From AP-15 sp036008325 (GTDB lineage Bacteria > Pseudomonadota > Alphaproteobacteria > ATCC43930 > CGMCC-115725): a stretch of 30,598 nucleotides of DNA. Location of the stretch: positions 1-30,598 of the forward strand of contig DASYNW010000186.1 of NCBI GenBank assembly GCA_036008325.1. The letters run 5' to 3'. Within the stretch, counting starts at the first letter, position 1. Each line of letters opens with the position of its first letter. Below are positions 21,936 to 30,406 of this stretch, piece after piece. Under the pieces are notes generated by a model that searched no databases, was not told the origin of the DNA, and saw only the letters and a program-made list of their open reading frames with translations. Position numbers and translations under genes: made by a program.

Positions 21936-22378
21936 CAGCGGCTCTCCCCGATCCTGGCCTTATCCGCACGCAGCGAGGCCAACGAGCGCCGCGGGACGAG
22001 CTCGCCCGGATCGAGCCATCGCTTGCCCAGATAGAGCAGCACGCCGCCGACCAGCACCGCCGCGAGGGCGACGATCAGCGCCGCCAGCCACGGGCGCACC
22101 ACGATCGCCAAACCGAGCGTCGCCGCCGCCAACAGCAGGGCCCAGCCGCTCAGCAAAAAGAACACGCCGATCGCCACCGCGATCGCGCCGCGGCCGAGCC
22201 GGCGCAGCTTTTCCGCGAGCTCGGCCTTGAACAGCGCGAGCTCGAGCCGGAAAAGGGTGCGCATATCGTTGGCGAGTCCGGCGAGCAGGGCCGCGATCGA
22301 ACGCTCCGGCCGAGGCGCATAGCTGGCCTCGTCCGACCCGGGCGCCGGCCCCGGCGCCATCGTGTCGGGATCGCTCAC
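21935..22378 (-). CDS. Phage-holin-superfamily III-like membrane protein
   Basis: A 147-residue protein. An amphipathic region (LLAGLANDMRTLFRLELALFKAELAEKLRRLGRG) precedes two transmembrane helices (AIAVAIGVFFLLSGWALLLAAATL and PWLAALIVALAAVLVGGVLLYLG) and a basic tail. This is the Holin-X/DUF1469 layout. In spite of the name, these chromosomal copies have no phage context here. A GTG start at 22378 overlaps the upstream stop as GTGA, marking a coupled operon with the genes on either side. An envelope role is likely; direct evidence is lacking. Confidence 0.85.
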   Translation of the reverse strand: MSDPDTMAPGPAPGSDEASYAPRPERSIAALLAGLANDMRTLFRLELALFKAELAEKLRRLGRGAIAVAIGVFFLLSGWALLLAAATLGLAIVVRPWLAALIVALAAVLVGGVLLYLGKRWLDPGELVPRRSLASLRADKARIGESR

Positions 22379-22914
22379 GAGGTCTCCCGCGGTGCGGAGC
22401 CGCGATCCATGCCGCCGGCGGGCGCGCCGCGACCAGCGGCGCTCGAAATTGCCGCGGTGACCTCGGCCGAACGCAACGCGGCTTCGCGCCTGGTTCGCCG
22501 CGTCCCATTCTCAGGCGCCGGCAGCGCCAGGAACCGCCCAGCAAGGAAACCGGCGGCCACGGCCCCGGCGACGAACAGCGCCGGGCGGCGGCGGGCAACG
22601 CCCTCGACCTCGCCGATCACGGCACCCCACGAGCGCTCGTCGAGCGATTGCGACATGTCGGCAAACCGGTCGGCCGCCTGGCCGGCATAGCGCGCCGCAA
22701 CCGGGCTTTGCCGGCGGTCGAGCGAATCGGCCGCGGCACGCGCCGCTTCGGCGATTGACGCGAGCTGCCGGGCGACGCGCTCCTTCTGTTGGGCGGCCGC
22801 AGCAACTGCCGACGAGCACGCGGCGTCGACGAACTCGGTGAAAATCGCCCTGGCGCGGTCGAGGCTCGGCTGCGGATCATTGCCCCATGCCGTCGAATCG
22901 GTCGGTTCGGCCAT
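22375..22914 (-). CDS. Hypothetical membrane-anchored protein, first gene of the DUF3618 operon
   Basis: A 179-residue protein, MAEPTDSTAWGNDPQPSLDRARAI..., with GGGGAG about 9 nt before the ATG at 22914. The N-terminal two-thirds is helical and Ala-rich (QQKERVARQLASIAEAARAAADSLDRRQ; YAGQAADRFADMSQSLDERSW). A short membrane helix near residues 115-140 (PALFVAGAVAAGFLAGRFLAL, with Gly-x3-Gly spacing) is followed by a basic tail. No family is recognised. It heads the operon with the holin-like and DUF3618 genes. It is divergent from the penicillin-binding protein gene across a 324-nt region. The ORF continues open for 2 kb upstream, but that part is antisense to the penicillin-binding protein and is spurious. 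Confidence 0.78.
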   Translation of the reverse strand: MAEPTDSTAWGNDPQPSLDRARAIFTEFVDAACSSAVAAAAQQKERVARQLASIAEAARAAADSLDRRQSPVAARYAGQAADRFADMSQSLDERSWGAVIGEVEGVARRRPALFVAGAVAAGFLAGRFLALPAPENGTRRTRREAALRSAEVTAAISSAAGRGAPAGGMDRGSAPRETS

Positions 22915-23135
22915 GCTCGTCGCTCCCCGCGGTGATCGCGTCGTGGCTCGATCGAGGAGGTGCAGCGCGCGCGGCGCCGCATCCTTCTGATCGCTGTCGA
23001 AACAACGGCGTGCGCGCGGCGGTTCCCTCGCCCGCTTCGGCTCGAGGACTGCCGAACCACTGCCACAGTTTTTCCGATAATAAAAGTGGGAGGCTCGGGC
23101 GGCGCCGCCCGGCCGGGGATCAGGGGGTGGCAATG
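22915..23135. other. Divergent upstream region of the membrane operon and PBP
   Basis: This spacer separates the minus-strand membrane operon (start 22914) from the plus-strand penicillin-binding protein gene. It includes an AT-richer pocket near 23066-23092 (TTTTTCCGATAATAAAAGT) that could hold promoter elements, but no clear -35/-10 pair can be assigned. The 15-bp tandem repeat follows at 23136. Confidence 0.4.
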
Positions 23136-23210
23136 AATTGCGTTGCCGGGAATTGCGTTGCTGGGAATTGCGTTGCCGGGAATTGCGCCGCCGGGAACTG
23201 GCCTGTTGGG
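23136..23210. repeat. 15-bp tandem repeat, five units
   Basis: Five contiguous 15-bp units with consensus AATTGCGTTGCCGGG at 23136, 23151, 23166, 23181 and 23196; units 1 and 3 are identical, unit 2 differs by one base, and units 4 and 5 are more diverged. There are no spacers, so it is not CRISPR. It lies in the probable 5' leader of the penicillin-binding protein. If an upstream TTG at 23143 were used, it would encode a Pro/Gly-Ile-Ala-Leu repeat. Repeat number may vary between strains. Confidence 0.8.
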
Positions 23211-23238
23211 AATGAGGCGGGCTCGACCGAGGCCGGGG

Positions 23239-25275
23239 ATGCCTGAGCGCGGTCTGCGCGCCGATCCGGCCGATCGGCTCGGGCCGCGGCGGGCCGGCCG
23301 GCGCAAGGCCGCGCCGCGAGCGCCGCGCCCGACCGGCCGCCCGCGGCGGCGCTTGAAGGGCGCGCTCAGGGTCGCAATCCTGCTGGCCTTGTGGGTGGTC
23401 ATTATCGGCGGCGGCGTGCTCGGCTATTTCATCCTCACCTTGCCCGCCACCGACGAATTGACCAAGTCCCAGCGCCGCCCGAGCATTACCATTCTTGCCG
23501 CCGACCGCAGCCTGTTGACGACCTACGGCGATCTGTTCGGCCGGCCGCTGACCTTGCAGCAGATGTCGCCCTATCTGCCCGAGGCGGTGATCGCCACCGA
23601 GGACCGCCGGTTTTACAGCAATTTCGGCGTCGATCCGATCGGCATGGTGCGCGCGGCGCTGGCCGACCTCGCCGCCGGCCATGTCGTCGAGGGCGGCAGC
23701 ACGATTACCCAGCAGCTCGCCAAAAACCTGTTCTTGACGCCTGAGCGCAGCCTCGGGCGCAAGATCCGCGAGACCCTGCTGGCGCTGTGGCTCGCGCACC
23801 ACTTCAGTAAAAACCAGATCCTCGAGATTTATCTGAACCGGGTCTATCTCGGCGCCGGCGCCTACGGGGTCGACGCCGCGGCGCACCGCTATTTCGGCAA
23901 ATCGGCGCAGCGGATCGATCTCTACGAGAGCGCGCTGATCGCTGGATTGTTGAAGGCACCGACCTTGTTCAATCCGCTGCGCGACCGCGACAAGGCGGCG
24001 GCGCGCACCCAGCAGGTGCTGACCAACATGGTCGAGGCCGGGTTCATCACCAAGAACGAGGCCGATATGGCTGAGGCGGAGCGTGCTTCGCTCGCGGCGC
24101 TGGCGCCGGCCCGGCCGGGCAGCCGCTATTTCGCCGATTGGGTCGCGGGGCAGCTCTCCGATTTTGCCGGCGGCGCCGGTCGCGACCTGACCGTCGTCAC
24201 CACCCTCGACCCGCGGCTGCAGGCTGAGGCCGAAGCGGCGATCGCTGGCACGATCGCGCGCAACGGGGCGAGGGCCGCGGTCGGCCAGGGCGCGCTGGTG
24301 GCGATGTCGCCCGACGGCGCGGTGCGCGCGATGGTCGGCGGCCGCAGCTACGACGCCAGCCAGTTCAATCGCGCCACCCAGGCCGAGCGCCAGCCGGGGT
24401 CGGCCTTCAAGCCCTTTGTCTATCTCGCCGGCCTCGAAGCGGGGCTGCGCCCGTCCGACCATTTCGTCGACGGCCCGATCCGGATCGGCAGCTGGCGGCC
24501 GCGCGACTACACCGACCATTACCAGGGTGACATGACGATGGCCGAGGCGCTGGCGCAATCGATCAACACGATCGCGGTCCAGGTGGCGCTGCGCGCCGGG
24601 GTCGGCAATATCGTCGCCGTCGCCCACCGGCTCGGCATCACCTCGCCGCTGATCCACGACCCCAGCATCGCGCTCGGCACCGACGATGTGAATTTGTTGG
24701 AGCTGGTCTCGGCCTATGCGCCGTTCGCCAATGGCGGCATCGGCGTGTGGCCGCACGGCATCGCCGAGATCCGCGACGGCGCGGGCGAGGTTTTGTACCG
24801 CCCGACCGGTTCCGGCCCCGGCCGGGTGGTCAACGCCGAGCTGATCGGGGCGATGAACCGGATGCTGAGCGGGGTGATCGACCACGGCACCGGCCGCGAC
24901 GCGGCGCTGCCGCGCCCGGCGGCCGGCAAGACCGGGACGACCCAGGATTACCGGGATGCCTGGTTCGTCGGCTACACCGCCGATCTGGTGGCCGGGGTCT
25001 GGTTCGGCAACGACGACGACCGGCCGATGCGCAAGGTGACCGGCGGCTCGCTGCCGGCCGAGGCCTGGCGCCGCTTCATGCTGGCGGCGACCCGAGAAAT
25101 GCCGGTCCGGCCATTGCCGGATACCGCCCCGGCGCCGCAACAGGTGGCCCAGCAAGCGCCGTCAACGGGCGGCGGCGGGTTGCTTAGCCACCTCCTGGAT
25201 CTGTTCCGCCCTCCGCCGGCGGCTCCCGCCCGCCAGCCCGACCCGAGCTATTACCGGCGCAGCAGCGGACCTTGA
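23239..25275 (+). CDS. Class A penicillin-binding protein (PBP1A-like)
   Basis: A bifunctional cell-wall synthase of 678 residues. It has a basic cytoplasmic start, one membrane helix (VAILLALWVVIIGGGVLGYFIL, about residues 45-67), a GT51 glycosyltransferase domain (catalytic Glu121 in ATEDRRFYSNFG; GGSTITQQLAKNLFL; IYLNRVYLGAGAYG), and a transpeptidase domain with S388-x-x-K391 (PGSAFKPF), S441-I-N (AQSINT) and K564-T-G (AGKTGTTQ). The Ser388 acylates peptide donors and beta-lactams. The C-terminus is Pro-rich. The ATG at 23239 follows GAGG at about 6 nt; an ATG at 23212 and TTG at 23143 are alternatives. A 15-bp tandem repeat lies upstream. It is divergent from the membrane operon. Confidence 0.95.
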   Translation: MPERGLRADPADRLGPRRAGRRKAAPRAPRPTGRPRRRLKGALRVAILLALWVVIIGGGVLGYFILTLPATDELTKSQRRPSITILAADRSLLTTYGDLFGRPLTLQQMSPYLPEAVIATEDRRFYSNFGVDPIGMVRAALADLAAGHVVEGGSTITQQLAKNLFLTPERSLGRKIRETLLALWLAHHFSKNQILEIYLNRVYLGAGAYGVDAAAHRYFGKSAQRIDLYESALIAGLLKAPTLFNPLRDRDKAAARTQQVLTNMVEAGFITKNEADMAEAERASLAALAPARPGSRYFADWVAGQLSDFAGGAGRDLTVVTTLDPRLQAEAEAAIAGTIARNGARAAVGQGALVAMSPDGAVRAMVGGRSYDASQFNRATQAERQPGSAFKPFVYLAGLEAGLRPSDHFVDGPIRIGSWRPRDYTDHYQGDMTMAEALAQSINTIAVQVALRAGVGNIVAVAHRLGITSPLIHDPSIALGTDDVNLLELVSAYAPFANGGIGVWPHGIAEIRDGAGEVLYRPTGSGPGRVVNAELIGAMNRMLSGVIDHGTGRDAALPRPAAGKTGTTQDYRDAWFVGYTADLVAGVWFGNDDDRPMRKVTGGSLPAEAWRRFMLAATREMPVRPLPDTAPAPQQVAQQAPSTGGGGLLSHLLDLFRPPPAAPARQPDPSYYRRSSGP

Positions 25276-25293
25276 GGGCGCGCACGCCGCGTG

Positions 25294-25330
25294 CCCGCTC
25301 CCTTCCCTGCGCCAGGGGAAAGGAAGCGGG
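25294..25330. terminator. Strong hairpin between convergent genes
   Basis: CCCGCTCCCTTCCCTG (25294-25309) faces CAGGGGAAAGGAAGCGGG (25313-25330), forming a long imperfect stem with a tiny loop. It sits 19 nt after the penicillin-binding protein stop and 35 nt after the NIPSNAP gene stop on the other strand. Its place suggests a bidirectional terminator; similar units also occur as dispersed repeats in related bacteria. Confidence 0.55.
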
Positions 25331-25364
25331 GTGAGCGCGGCCTATCGCTGGCCGCGGCAGATGT

Positions 25365-25973
25365 CTAGCGCAGCGGCGAGAACGCGGCCGGGACCACCAG
25401 CATGTTCTCCTGCTTGACGAACATGCCGCGGGTGGCGGGCGGCCATTTGCCGTCCTTGCGCGATTCCTCGCGAATGCGGAAGCGCTCGGCCGCGTCCTTG
25501 TAGGCCCAGATATGGATCCACTGGTTCAGCGGCCCGAGCTCGGTGTGCCCGGCAGCGGCCAATGGCGACAGCTTGACCCGGTCCGGAATCCGCTCGGCCC
25601 ATTTCTCGACCACCGCGGGCGCCGAGCCGGGCAGCATCGTATAGGTGCGGATCTCATAGAGATTGCCGTGCTGGCGCGGGGTGAAGGCCGGGCAGAACGG
25701 CGCCGCGATGACGATCTTGCTCTCCATCTCGACGATGAATTCCTGGATCTTCGGCGGCCAGTTGGGGATCGATTGCGAACGCACCCGGGTGCGGTGCTGC
25801 AGATCGTCATAGGGCCAGATGTGGATGATCCGGTTGAGCGGCCCGACCTCGGTATGAAAAAAGGCGCCCAGCGGCGATACCTTGACACGTTCGGTCAATG
25901 CCTCGCCAAAGCGCTTTTCGACCTCGGGCACCGAACCCGGCTGCAACGTATAGGTGCGCATTTCAAAGATCAT
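25365..25973 (-). CDS. NIPSNAP family protein
   Basis: A 202-residue protein built of two NIPSNAP domains (a ferredoxin-like stress-responsive fold). The first starts MIFEMRTYTLQPGSVPEVEKRFGEAL and has GAFFHTEVGPLNRIIHIWPYDD; the second starts LYEIRTYTMLPGSAPAVVEKWAERI and has AAAGHTELGPLNQWIHIWAYKD. The two halves clearly repeat each other. The biochemical role is not established. The ATG at 25973 has GGAG about eight nt upstream and is preferred to the start at 25997. It stands alone between the penicillin-binding protein and the aminotransferase. Confidence 0.9.
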   Translation of the reverse strand: MIFEMRTYTLQPGSVPEVEKRFGEALTERVKVSPLGAFFHTEVGPLNRIIHIWPYDDLQHRTRVRSQSIPNWPPKIQEFIVEMESKIVIAAPFCPAFTPRQHGNLYEIRTYTMLPGSAPAVVEKWAERIPDRVKLSPLAAAGHTELGPLNQWIHIWAYKDAAERFRIREESRKDGKWPPATRGMFVKQENMLVVPAAFSPLR

Positions 25974-26155
25974 CGACCTGCTCCCGTTGTTAAACATGGA
26001 TCGCCGCGCATTCTAGGGCCGACGACCGGCGTGTCAAACGCGCCGCCCCAGGCCGAGCCGGCCGAAACCGGCGCGACATGGGCGCCGCGGCGGGTGAGGA
26101 CCGTGCCGGCCGGCGACAGCCGTCGCTCCTCCCCGCGCAATTCGTCAGAGCACCG

Positions 26156-27340
26156 CTAGGGCGCGGCGAGGAATTCGAGCGCCGCGGCCACGCCCTCGGC
26201 GCGGTGCGGGATGCCGGCCCGGTGCAGCCCCATCTCGACCCCGCTCAACGTGCCGCACAGCATCAGGTCGTTGAACCAGCCGAGATGGCCGATGCGAAAG
26301 ATCTTGCCCTTCAAGCGGCCGAGCCCGGTGCCGAGCGACATGTCGAAATCGTCGAGGATGATCTGGCGCAGCCGGTCGGCGTCGTACCCGTCGGGGACGA
26401 TGACCGCGGTCAACGAATTCGAATGCTCGCGCGGATCGGCGCACAGGATTTCGAGGCCCCAGCCCCTGACCGCGCGCCGGGTCGCCTCGGCATGGCGGGC
26501 GTGGCGGGCGAACACCGCGGGCAGGCCCTCTTCCTCGAGCAGCATGTGCAAGGATTCTCGAAGCCCGAACAACAGGTTGGTCGCCGGTGTGTAGGGGAAA
26601 AATCCCGAATGCGCGGTCTCGCGCATCGCCTGCCAATCCCAGTAGGAGCGCGGCAGTTTGGCGCCCTCGGCCGCGTCCAGCGCCTTTTTCGACACCGCGT
26701 TGAAGCCGAGCCCCGGCGGCAGCATCAGCCCCTTCTGCGAGCCGGCGACGGTCACGTCGACCCGCCATTCGTCATGGCGATAGTCGATCGAGCCCAATGA
26801 CGAGATCGTGTCGACCATGAACAGCGCCGGGTGACCGGCCCGGTCGATCGCGGCGCGGATCTCGGGAATGCGGCTCGCCACCCCGGTCGAGGTCTCGTTG
26901 TGGACGACGCAGACCGCCTTGACCCGGTGCTCGCGGTCGCCAGCGAGCTTTTCCTCGACCAACGCCGGATCGACCCCGTGCCGCCAATCGCCGGGAACGA
27001 ATTCGATGTCGAGGCCGAGCCGCCCGGCCATCGCCTGCCAGAGGCTGGCGAAATGACCGGTCTCGAACATCAGCACCCGGTCGCCCGGCGACAGGGTGTT
27101 GGCGAGTGCGGCCTCCCAGGCGCCGGTGCCGGAGGACGGATAAACGACCACGGTCTCGTCGGTCTGGAACACCCGCTTCATCCCGGCGACGATTTCCTTG
27201 GCCAATTCGGCAAAGTCCGGCCCGCGATGGTCGATCGTCGGCGCGGCGATCGCCTGCAACACCCGGTCGGGCACATTGGTGGGACCGGGGATCTGCAGGA
27301 AGTGCCGGCCACTGCGCGCCGCCGGCGCGTTCGTCTTCAT
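26156..27340 (-). CDS. Serine-glyoxylate aminotransferase
   Basis: A class V PLP aminotransferase of 394 residues. Visible motifs are FLQIPGPTNVPDRVL, DHRGPDF, VYPSSGTGAWEA, the Asp in FMVDTISSLGSIDY, and the Schiff-base Lys203 in GSQKGLMLPPGLGF. It transfers the amino group of serine (or alanine) to glyoxylate, giving glycine and hydroxypyruvate, a step of the serine cycle and of glyoxylate detoxification. The ATG at 27340 (MKTNAP) has GGAG about nine nt upstream; the TTG two codons before is less likely. Related enzymes (alanine-glyoxylate, phosphonate aminotransferases) are close, so serine specificity is a good guess only. The gene is monocistronic. Confidence 0.85.
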   Translation of the reverse strand: MKTNAPAARSGRHFLQIPGPTNVPDRVLQAIAAPTIDHRGPDFAELAKEIVAGMKRVFQTDETVVVYPSSGTGAWEAALANTLSPGDRVLMFETGHFASLWQAMAGRLGLDIEFVPGDWRHGVDPALVEEKLAGDREHRVKAVCVVHNETSTGVASRIPEIRAAIDRAGHPALFMVDTISSLGSIDYRHDEWRVDVTVAGSQKGLMLPPGLGFNAVSKKALDAAEGAKLPRSYWDWQAMRETAHSGFFPYTPATNLLFGLRESLHMLLEEEGLPAVFARHARHAEATRRAVRGWGLEILCADPREHSNSLTAVIVPDGYDADRLRQIILDDFDMSLGTGLGRLKGKIFRIGHLGWFNDLMLCGTLSGVEMGLHRAGIPHRAEGVAAALEFLAAP

Positions 27341-27444
27341 CGGCAACAGCTCCGAGCGGAAAGCGCCAGTGTGACGGCGAAATCCGCCGATAACAAGGCC
27401 TCTGCCGGCGGTCGGACGGCTTCGTCGCTATCGCCGGGGCGCGG

Positions 27445-28323
27445 TCACTTCGCCTCGGCGATCACCAACACGCTGAGCCCGCCGACCACCCGCTCGCCAT
27501 GGCTCTGCGTGACGTTGATCAGCGCGTTGCCTCTTTCGAGGCTGCCGCCGAGCGTGAATTGCCGGCAGCTGCGCGGCGCGATCCTGACGCGCGGCAGAAC
27601 CGCCGGTGCGGCCTCCAGCTCCCTGGGATCGGGCTTGGCCGAGGCGACGAGACCGAGGCGCTCGACCTTGCCCGGCTTGTCGAGCACGATTCGACCGCCC
27701 GGCACGCCGGGCAGAAAATGCCCGATCTCCGAAAGAGGCGCCTGCCGCGCCGCAACAACGAACTCGCGCTCCGCGTCGGAGCCGTTGCAGACCTGGAAGC
27801 GATAGCGGATGCCCGTGCCCATGCCCCCAATCTTTCCGAGCGACACCACACCGAGATTGTGCTGAGCAATGCTCAGATACCCTTGGTTGGTGTCACGGGC
27901 CGATGGGTCGGCGTCCAGGCTTGGCGGCAGCCCCTCCCCGAACGCTGTGCCATAGGCAGCCGCGATCAGGCACTCGTGGCCGCCGTTCTCAAAAGATGGC
28001 GTCCAGGTCTTTGCCGTCTGCACAACAATGGAACTCATCGCCGGAACGTTGACGGTGATCGGGGCGTTGTTGAGCACTTGCCCGCCGGTGGGGGTGGGGA
28101 AAGGCCCGGTCGTCGGAATCATCCAACAGACGAACAGGTCCCAGCCGTTCGGAACCGGATCGGGGTAGTTGTCGTGTACCCGGACTGAGACGTTGTAAGC
28201 CTCGCCCGCGATCGGATTGGCTGTGCCTGGCGGAGTGGTGGGGCTGCCGACGGGCGTGACCCAGATATCAGGGCTGAGCCACCAATTCGGGCTGCCCGGG
28301 GCGATGGTCAAGATGCCGGTCAT
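27445..28323 (-). CDS. Hypothetical beta-rich protein
   Basis: A 292-residue protein with no signal peptide (MTGILTIAPGSPNWWLSPDIWVTPVGSP). The first half is Pro/Gly/Thr-rich with Ig- or CARDB-like features (AYNVSVRVHDNYPDPVPNGW, APITVNVPAMSSIVVQTAKTW). The second half has further beta-type segments (GIRYRFQVCNGSDAEREFVVAARQA; RQFTLGGSLERGNALINVTQSHG). AAGGA lies seven nt before the ATG. A surface or matrix role is possible, but without an export signal it is open. I do not recognise a family. The gene stands alone, with 98 nt before the aminotransferase start. Confidence 0.7.
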   Translation of the reverse strand: MTGILTIAPGSPNWWLSPDIWVTPVGSPTTPPGTANPIAGEAYNVSVRVHDNYPDPVPNGWDLFVCWMIPTTGPFPTPTGGQVLNNAPITVNVPAMSSIVVQTAKTWTPSFENGGHECLIAAAYGTAFGEGLPPSLDADPSARDTNQGYLSIAQHNLGVVSLGKIGGMGTGIRYRFQVCNGSDAEREFVVAARQAPLSEIGHFLPGVPGGRIVLDKPGKVERLGLVASAKPDPRELEAAPAVLPRVRIAPRSCRQFTLGGSLERGNALINVTQSHGERVVGGLSVLVIAEAK

Positions 28324-28556
28324 GTTCGTGTCCTTCAGGGTCGCGGGGCCGGAAGACGATCAATCCGGCAATTCCCGGATAGACGGGCCCACTGCCCAAG
28401 ACCGACCGCCCCTCCGCCCACGCCACGCAATATCCTTCTGAAACCGCTCGATGGGTGTGAGGGAGGTCACACCCGGACACGACCTTCGTCCGGCCAACAC
28501 TCCCGGACCATCTTCGCCTTATCCGGGGTATGCGCGATAGATCTGCCGATTGGCGC

Positions 28557-29738
28557 TTACTCGGCGGCGTCGCGCCGGGGCGGTGCTGCGGCGCGGGTCC
28601 CGGCGTGGCGATCGATCTCCTTCTGGATCGCGGCACTGGCTTTGCCGGTGAAGTCGACATGGTGGCTGGTGGCGTAATCGTAGCTGCCGCGCAGCAGCTC
28701 GCGGCTCCGCTGGAAATGCGGATGGACGAAGCGCGCCATCAGCTCGTAGTGCTTTTTGGTGGCGTCCCAATCGGCCCAGTTCTGCGCCAATTCGCACAAC
28801 ACGCCGAAGCCGCCGGAGCCCTCGATCAGCCGCTCGACATAGGCGACCGCATCGTCGGGGGTGCCGATGCACCCGGTGCCGGTCTCGATCAGCCATTCGA
28901 CCGGATCGCCGACATCGGGCGGGATGATCGGAAACGTCGCCACGTCGCGGAAATAGTTGGCGAAGGCCTGCACCCCGAAGCGCACGTTCCGCCGCGCCTG
29001 CTCGCGGGTTTCGGCGATATGGAACAGCCCCACGACCCGCCAGTCCTTGCGGTCGGGGACGTGGCCGTTGGCCCGCGCGGTCTCCTCGTAAAGCCCCCAA
29101 TTCTCGGTGTGGCGCTCCATCGCCATCGGGCTGGTCCCGCCGATCGACAGCATGCCGATGCCGTATTTGCCGGCGAGCAGCGACCCCGAGGGCGAGCGCG
29201 CCGCCGCCACCGCCAGCTCCATCGTCGGCCGGGTGTAGGAGCGCAACTGCAATTGCGCCTCGGTCAGGTTGAACCAGGCGGTCTTGCGGGTCACGGTCTC
29301 GCCGCGCAGCAGCGGGACGATGACCTCGAGCGCCTCGTTCATCATCTGGCGCTGGTCGCCGGGGTCGATGCCGATCTTCAAGGCGTCGTGGACAAGCGCG
29401 CCGGGGCCGACCCCGAACATCGCCCGGCCGCGGGTCATATGGTCGAGCTGAACCATGCGGTCGGCCAGCATGAACGGGTTGTGATAAGGGAGCGAGACGA
29501 CCCCGGTGCCGAGCCGGATGTGGCGGGTGCGCTGGGCCGCGGCGGCGATGAACATCTCCGGAGAGGCGATCAGCTCGAAGCCGCCCGAATGGTGCTCGCC
29601 GATCCACGCCTCGTGGTAATTCAGCCGGTCGAGATGTTCGAGCAGTTCGAGGTCGCGCTCCATCGACAGGGTCGGGTTTTCGTCATGATTGTGGAACGGC
29701 GCCAGAAAGATGCCGCTCTTCAGATAGATTTCGTCCAT
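28557..29738 (-). CDS. LLM-class flavin-dependent oxidoreductase
   Basis: A 393-residue enzyme of the bacterial luciferase-like monooxygenase fold: FLAPFHNHDENPTLSMERDLELLEHLDRLNYHEAWIGEHHSGG, RIRLGTGVVSLPYHNPFMLADRMVQLDHMTRGRAMFGVGPG and RSPSGSLLAGKYGIGMLSIGG. It would use reduced flavin and O2 (or F420) on an unknown substrate. The ATG at 29738 is chosen for its GGAGGG at 6-7 nt; the ORF continues to 29903 with no signal. The C-terminus is Ala/Arg-rich. It is divergent from the toxin-antitoxin pair and no flavin reductase is adjacent. Confidence 0.85.
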   Translation of the reverse strand: MDEIYLKSGIFLAPFHNHDENPTLSMERDLELLEHLDRLNYHEAWIGEHHSGGFELIASPEMFIAAAAQRTRHIRLGTGVVSLPYHNPFMLADRMVQLDHMTRGRAMFGVGPGALVHDALKIGIDPGDQRQMMNEALEVIVPLLRGETVTRKTAWFNLTEAQLQLRSYTRPTMELAVAAARSPSGSLLAGKYGIGMLSIGGTSPMAMERHTENWGLYEETARANGHVPDRKDWRVVGLFHIAETREQARRNVRFGVQAFANYFRDVATFPIIPPDVGDPVEWLIETGTGCIGTPDDAVAYVERLIEGSGGFGVLCELAQNWADWDATKKHYELMARFVHPHFQRSRELLRGSYDYATSHHVDFTGKASAAIQKEIDRHAGTRAAAPPRRDAAE

Positions 29739-29966
29739 GCCGTACCCTCCGGCGGAAACCATGCTGAGGCCGATGGTCGGCGATCGGGCCGCCCCCGGCA
29801 AGCGAATTCCCCGGTCCGCATCGCCGCGACGCCTTTCCGCGTATCCTGTTCCGCCTGTTTTTTGCAGGTCGAAATCAGGCATCGCCCGCTCGTCCGAGGA
29901 CAATTCCGCCCAACGCTCTTGCGCCGAACCGCGAAAACATCAACTTCCAAATGAGGGAGAACTTCG

Positions 29967-30137
29967 ATGGCCGAGCCGAAAAGCGTTCTGGACGAGATTG
30001 ATACCGATATCGAGGCACGGGCGATTGCCGAAGCCGAAGCCGAAATCGATGCCGGCAAAGGCGTGTCGCACGCCAAAGTGCGGCAGTGGTTGTTGAAGCT
30101 CGCAAACGGCGAGATCGTCCCGCCTCCGTGCAAGTAA
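29967..30137 (+). CDS. ParD-like antitoxin
   Basis: A 56-residue, strongly acidic protein: MAEPKSVLDEIDTDIEARAIAEAEAEIDAGKGVSHAKVRQW..., with the end KLANGEIVPPPCK. The spacing of EAEAEIDAGKGVSHAKVRQWL is typical of short antitoxins partnering RelE/ParE toxins. AGGGAGA lies seven nt before the ATG. The toxin's GTG lies inside its last codons (10-nt overlap), so the two are translationally coupled. It is too short to be found in a usual ORF search. Confidence 0.75.
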   Translation: MAEPKSVLDEIDTDIEARAIAEAEAEIDAGKGVSHAKVRQWLLKLANGEIVPPPCK

Positions 30138-30406
30138 TCTGGTCGCCCGCTGCGCTTCGCGAGATCGAAAACATCTACCGCTACATCGCGCAATTCAATC
30201 CGCGCGCCGCCGAGAACATGGTCAGGGAAATTTTGTCGGCCGGCGACACCCTAGAGAGGTTTCCCTATCGTGGCCGCGCGGTTCCTGGCACACCGCTACG
30301 CGAATTCACCCTCGCTTACCCCTACATGATCCGTTACCGGATTGCCGCCGACTCTGTGCGGATTTTGCGCGTGCGCCACGGCGCGCGCCGGCCAATCGAC
30401 CCGTGA
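30128..30406 (+). CDS. RelE/ParE-family toxin
   Basis: A 92-residue protein starting at the GTG at 30128 (VQVIWSPAALREIENIYRYIAQFNP...). Motifs typical of ParE toxins are WSPAALREIENIYRYI, the middle Arg/Pro-rich LERFPYRGRAVPGTP, and YMIRYRIAADSVRILRVRHGARRP at the end, where the basic C-terminal strand lies. ParE-type proteins poison gyrase; RelE relatives cleave mRNA, so the target is not fixed. A longer ORF to 30086 would overlap most of the antitoxin and is less likely. No clear ribosome-binding site is present, which fits coupling to the antitoxin. Confidence 0.85.
   Translation: MQVIWSPAALREIENIYRYIAQFNPRAAENMVREILSAGDTLERFPYRGRAVPGTPLREFTLAYPYMIRYRIAADSVRILRVRHGARRPIDP

Noticed and set aside
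23136..23210. CRISPR-like array
   Set aside because: Units are contiguous 15-bp repeats without spacers and there are no cas genes.
22915..25155. Very long minus-strand open frame (926 codons) extending the first membrane-operon gene
   Set aside because: It is antisense to a clear penicillin-binding protein with all its motifs. The open frame is a by-product of high GC; only the part up to 22914 has a ribosome-binding site and operon overlap.
29853..29880. GCCTG/CAGGC inverted repeat between the flavin oxidoreductase and the antitoxin
   Set aside because: Short 5-bp arms in a divergent promoter region; too weak to call an operator.
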